A stretch of 64,000 nt of DNA from Elusimicrobiaceae bacterium (GTDB lineage: Bacteria; Elusimicrobiota; Elusimicrobia; Elusimicrobiales; Elusimicrobiaceae): positions 62,001-126,000 of the forward strand of contig JAEELM010000025.1 in assembly GCA_016282685.1 (NCBI GenBank), read 5' to 3'. Below the pieces are notes generated by a model. It saw only the letters and a list, made by a program, of their open reading frames with translations. It was not told where the DNA came from and ran no database searches. A program made the translations under genes and the position numbers. Below, one piece after another: positions 61,725 to 64,000 of the stretch; position 1 is the stretch's first letter; every line of letters starts with the position of its first letter.

Positions 61725-63263
61725 ATGTTAGCCAATATCTGTACGGGAGCCATTAAAGGGATCGAGGGATTTGCGGTATCGGTAGAAGTAGATATCGCGC
61801 CGGGAATGCCTACCCTTGCCGTAGTAGGGCTTCCTGATGCAGAAGTAAAAGAAAGCAAAGACCGCGTGATAGCCGCTATTCGAAATAGCGGTTTCGATTT
61901 TCCGTTAAAACGTATTACCGTTAACTTGAGCCCCGCCGAATTACGAAAAAGCGGTACTCATTTTGATTTACCCATTGCACTAGGAATTTTGGCCGCCAGC
62001 GAACAGCTTTCTCCTTCCGCGGTTGGTAAAATAAAAGATCTTCTCGTTATGGGAGAAGTCGCGTTAGACGGATCTCTCAGGCCCTGTGCCGGAGTGTTAC
62101 CCATGTTAATTTCTTGCCAGAAATTGGGCAAAACTGCCGTCATTCCTCCTGCCAACGTTTTGGAAGGGCATGTATCCGGCTCACCCTTTATTTCACCTCA
62201 TACCTTAAAAGAACTGGCTGATTATTTAGAAGAAAAAATTTCACTAGAGAACGTAACCGTTTCCTATTTGCCGCCGGAAGAGGAAGAAATAGCCAGCGAA
62301 TTGGATTTTTCAGATGTAAAAGGGCAGGCCCTAGCCAAACGTGCATTAGAAATTGCTGCCGCCGGAGGACATAATGTGCTCATGATTGGTCTGCCTGGTA
62401 CGGGCAAAAGCATGCTAGCCAAACGTTTTGCCAGCATTCTACCCCCTCTTACGCAAGAAGAAGCCCTGGAAATTACCAAAATTTATTCTATTTGCAACTT
62501 ACTAGGGAAAAGCAAACTTTTTACACGCCGTCCCTTCCGTGATCCCCACCATACCATTTCAGATGTGGCTCTAATCGGGGGAGGAACAACCCCCCGCCCG
62601 GGAGAAGTGTCATTGGCACATAATGGCGTGTTATTCCTTGATGAATTTGCGGAATTTTCCCGTTCTTCTTTAGAGGTTTTACGCGAACCTTTGGAAAACG
62701 GGCAAGTAACCATTTCACGGGCTAAAGAAACCGTTTCTTATCCGGCAAGATTTACGCTATTGGCTGCTATGAATCCGTGCCCTTGCGGAAATTTGGGGAA
62801 TCCCTTAAAACCTTGCACTTGTACTCCCATGCAAGTAAATCGTTATAAATCACGCATCTCCGGCCCGCTCTTGGACCGTATCGATCTAACTGTTACTTTG
62901 AATCCCGTTAAATATACCGATTGGAACAAACCCAGCGAAGGGGAAACCTCTGCTCAAATCCGGGAACGAGTACTCAAGGCGCGTGCCATTCAAAAAGAAC
63001 GTTTTGCGCATTCCTCTACAACGGCCAATGCCTTTATGACACCTAAGGAAATCAAAACTTTTTGTCCCCTACCTCCGGAGGCTGATACCGTTTTGGAAGC
63101 TGCCATGCGCAAGTTCGGTTTAAGTGCACGCAGTTTGGATAAAATTTTAAAAACAGCACGGACTATTGCTGATTTAGATGGGGCTAAAAACATTGAAACC
63201 AAACATTTAATTGAAGTCATGCAATACCGCCCGTTAGACCGTAAAGGAGTGGCAGATTTATGA
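61725..63263 (+). CDS. comM: YifB/ComM family Mg-chelatase-like AAA+ ATPase
   Basis: 512 residues. An N-terminal Lon-like domain (MPTLAVVGLPDAEVKESKDRV) is followed by the AAA+ core with Walker A GLPGTGKS (222-229) and Walker B VLFLDEF (D306). Four Cys (C352, C354, C364, C366) form a probable zinc site, and a C-terminal helical domain with LSARSLDKILKTARTIADL follows. ComM drives branch migration of incoming DNA in natural transformation. It overlaps dprA by ATGA, so the two competence-linked genes form one unit. Confidence 0.95.
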   Translation: MLANICTGAIKGIEGFAVSVEVDIAPGMPTLAVVGLPDAEVKESKDRVIAAIRNSGFDFPLKRITVNLSPAELRKSGTHFDLPIALGILAASEQLSPSAVGKIKDLLVMGEVALDGSLRPCAGVLPMLISCQKLGKTAVIPPANVLEGHVSGSPFISPHTLKELADYLEEKISLENVTVSYLPPEEEEIASELDFSDVKGQALAKRALEIAAAGGHNVLMIGLPGTGKSMLAKRFASILPPLTQEEALEITKIYSICNLLGKSKLFTRRPFRDPHHTISDVALIGGGTTPRPGEVSLAHNGVLFLDEFAEFSRSSLEVLREPLENGQVTISRAKETVSYPARFTLLAAMNPCPCGNLGNPLKPCTCTPMQVNRYKSRISGPLLDRIDLTVTLNPVKYTDWNKPSEGETSAQIRERVLKARAIQKERFAHSSTTANAFMTPKEIKTFCPLPPEADTVLEAAMRKFGLSARSLDKILKTARTIADLDGAKNIETKHLIEVMQYRPLDRKGVADL

Positions 63264-64000
63264 ACAATGCCATTTCCGCACAAGAACGCCTGGCCCGTAT
63301 CCAACTCAATGCTTTCTTGTATTTTCGGGCCGATTGGTTGCAACGCCTTATTGAAATTTTTGGCTCTGCCCAAGAAATTTTAAAACAAGATGCGGCCACT
63401 TTGGCTAATGAGGCCAATTTAAATCCTCAAACAGCTGCCCACTTATTGCAAGAAGCATATGCTATTCACCCACAAGAAGAATGGGAAAAAACCGAAAAAT
63501 TAGGGGGACATATCTATGTATTGGAAGATGAGGAATATCCCCAGTCGCTACGCAATTGCAAGGAAGCCCCTATAGCTCTTTATGTGTTGGGACAACTCCC
63601 GGCCGAAAATGCAGCTTGTGTAGCCATGGTAGGAACGCGCAAAATCACGCCGTACGGCCGACGAGTGGCCCACAAACTATCCACAGAACTGGCCCAATGC
63701 GGAGTAACGGTAGTAAGCGGTTTAGCCCGCGGTATTGACAGCGTTTGTCACACTGCAGCCGTAGAATTAAAAAAGCCTACATTAGCTGTTATCGGTACGG
63801 GAATCGGACGTTGTTACCCCCCCGAAAATCGCAATCTGGAAAAAGCCATTTTACAATACGGCGGAGCGGTCATTTCGGAGCTTCCGTTTGATCGTCCCCC
63901 GAATGCTTTCCATTTCCCACGGCGCAACCGCTTAATTGCTGCTTTATCTCAACCAATTGTAGTGATAGAAGGAGAAGTTAAGTCCGGTGCTCTTATTACA
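63260..64000 (+). CDS. dprA: DNA processing protein DprA (5' part)
   Basis: 247 codons are visible and the frame is open at the window edge, so the C-terminus is missing. An N-terminal helix-hairpin-helix region is followed by the Rossmann core: VAMVGTRKITPYG, VVSGLARGID, VIGTGIGRCYPPENRNL and FPRRNRLIAALS. DprA loads RecA on incoming single-stranded DNA. The start is fixed by an ATGA overlap with comM. Confidence 0.95.
   Translation, partial: MNNAISAQERLARIQLNAFLYFRADWLQRLIEIFGSAQEILKQDAATLANEANLNPQTAAHLLQEAYAIHPQEEWEKTEKLGGHIYVLEDEEYPQSLRNCKEAPIALYVLGQLPAENAACVAMVGTRKITPYGRRVAHKLSTELAQCGVTVVSGLARGIDSVCHTAAVELKKPTLAVIGTGIGRCYPPENRNLEKAILQYGGAVISELPFDRPPNAFHFPRRNRLIAALSQPIVVIEGEVKSGALIT

Overview
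The window reads as a stretch of bacterial chromosome from a Gram-negative, lipid A-making organism. It is AT-rich (GC in the low 40s by eye), densely coded, and has almost no intergenic DNA. The gene mix fits the Elusimicrobiota, with an Elusimicrobium-like gut anaerobe as the best guess: a DUF4912 gene paired with a GH57 enzyme, a biotin-dependent sodium-pumping decarboxylase, a bamA-skp-lpx block, and many short lipoproteins of no clear family. There is no rRNA or other phylogenetic marker that would settle this, so the assignment is an inference. I saw no insertion sequence, prophage, integrase, CRISPR array or compositional island.

Layout. 1-1438: 3' end of a DUF2339 membrane protein. 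1500-10301 (minus): a five-gene unit, addB-addA-ybaB-aldo/keto reductase-radical SAM (spore photoproduct lyase family). 10383-11619 (plus): sixA and uppP. 11658-14686 (minus): cytoplasmic histidine kinase, LuxR-type regulator, rsmD and a small Fe-S PD-(D/E)XK nuclease. 14824-22080 (plus): penicillin-binding protein 1A, mfd and two parvulin-type foldases. 22122-27023 (plus): pdxA, then birA-oadG-oadA-oadB, in which the biotin ligase sits beside its presumed substrate OadA. 27082-30218 (minus): znuA-znuC-znuB and nth. 30292-33942 (plus): an EamA transporter, then DUF4912-GH57. 34079-43418 (plus, interrupted by greA on minus): a run of secreted and envelope proteins, namely an unknown secreted protein, an S1C protease, a 691-residue unknown, a lipoprotein, a beta-barrel, a lone HAMP protein, TolC, a patatin lipase and a TPR lipoprotein. 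43493-46782 (minus): an exported TldD/TldE-like pair. 46861-46933: tRNA-Thr(UGU). 47038-48240: TerC and L28. 48308-55562 (plus): bamA-skp-lpxD-lpxC-fabZ-lpxA-lpxI, the outer membrane and lipid A block. 55754-57162: tpiA-deoC. 57171-61722: a large DnaA/Hda-like AAA+ protein followed by two lipoproteins. 61725-64000: yifB(comM) and the 5' part of dprA.

Genes in units are packed tightly: ten junctions are 4-base ATGA overlaps. Most transcription units end in clear intrinsic hairpins, several of them shared by convergent genes. The most unexpected regulatory signal is that at least six genes have a -10 hexamer (usually with an extended TGn) only 6-8 bases before the start codon and no Shine-Dalgarno sequence. 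This implies leaderless mRNAs alongside ordinary AGGAG-led genes.

The most interesting protein-level items are the 997-residue DnaA-like ATPase with a long acidic/proline-rich front and a duplicated motif; the TldD/TldE pair carrying signal peptides; the envelope operon with an orphan TolC and stand-alone HAMP protein; a ZnuC with a His/Cys-rich tail; and an RsmD whose catalytic motif reads GPPY. I did not find a clear new defence or mobile system.
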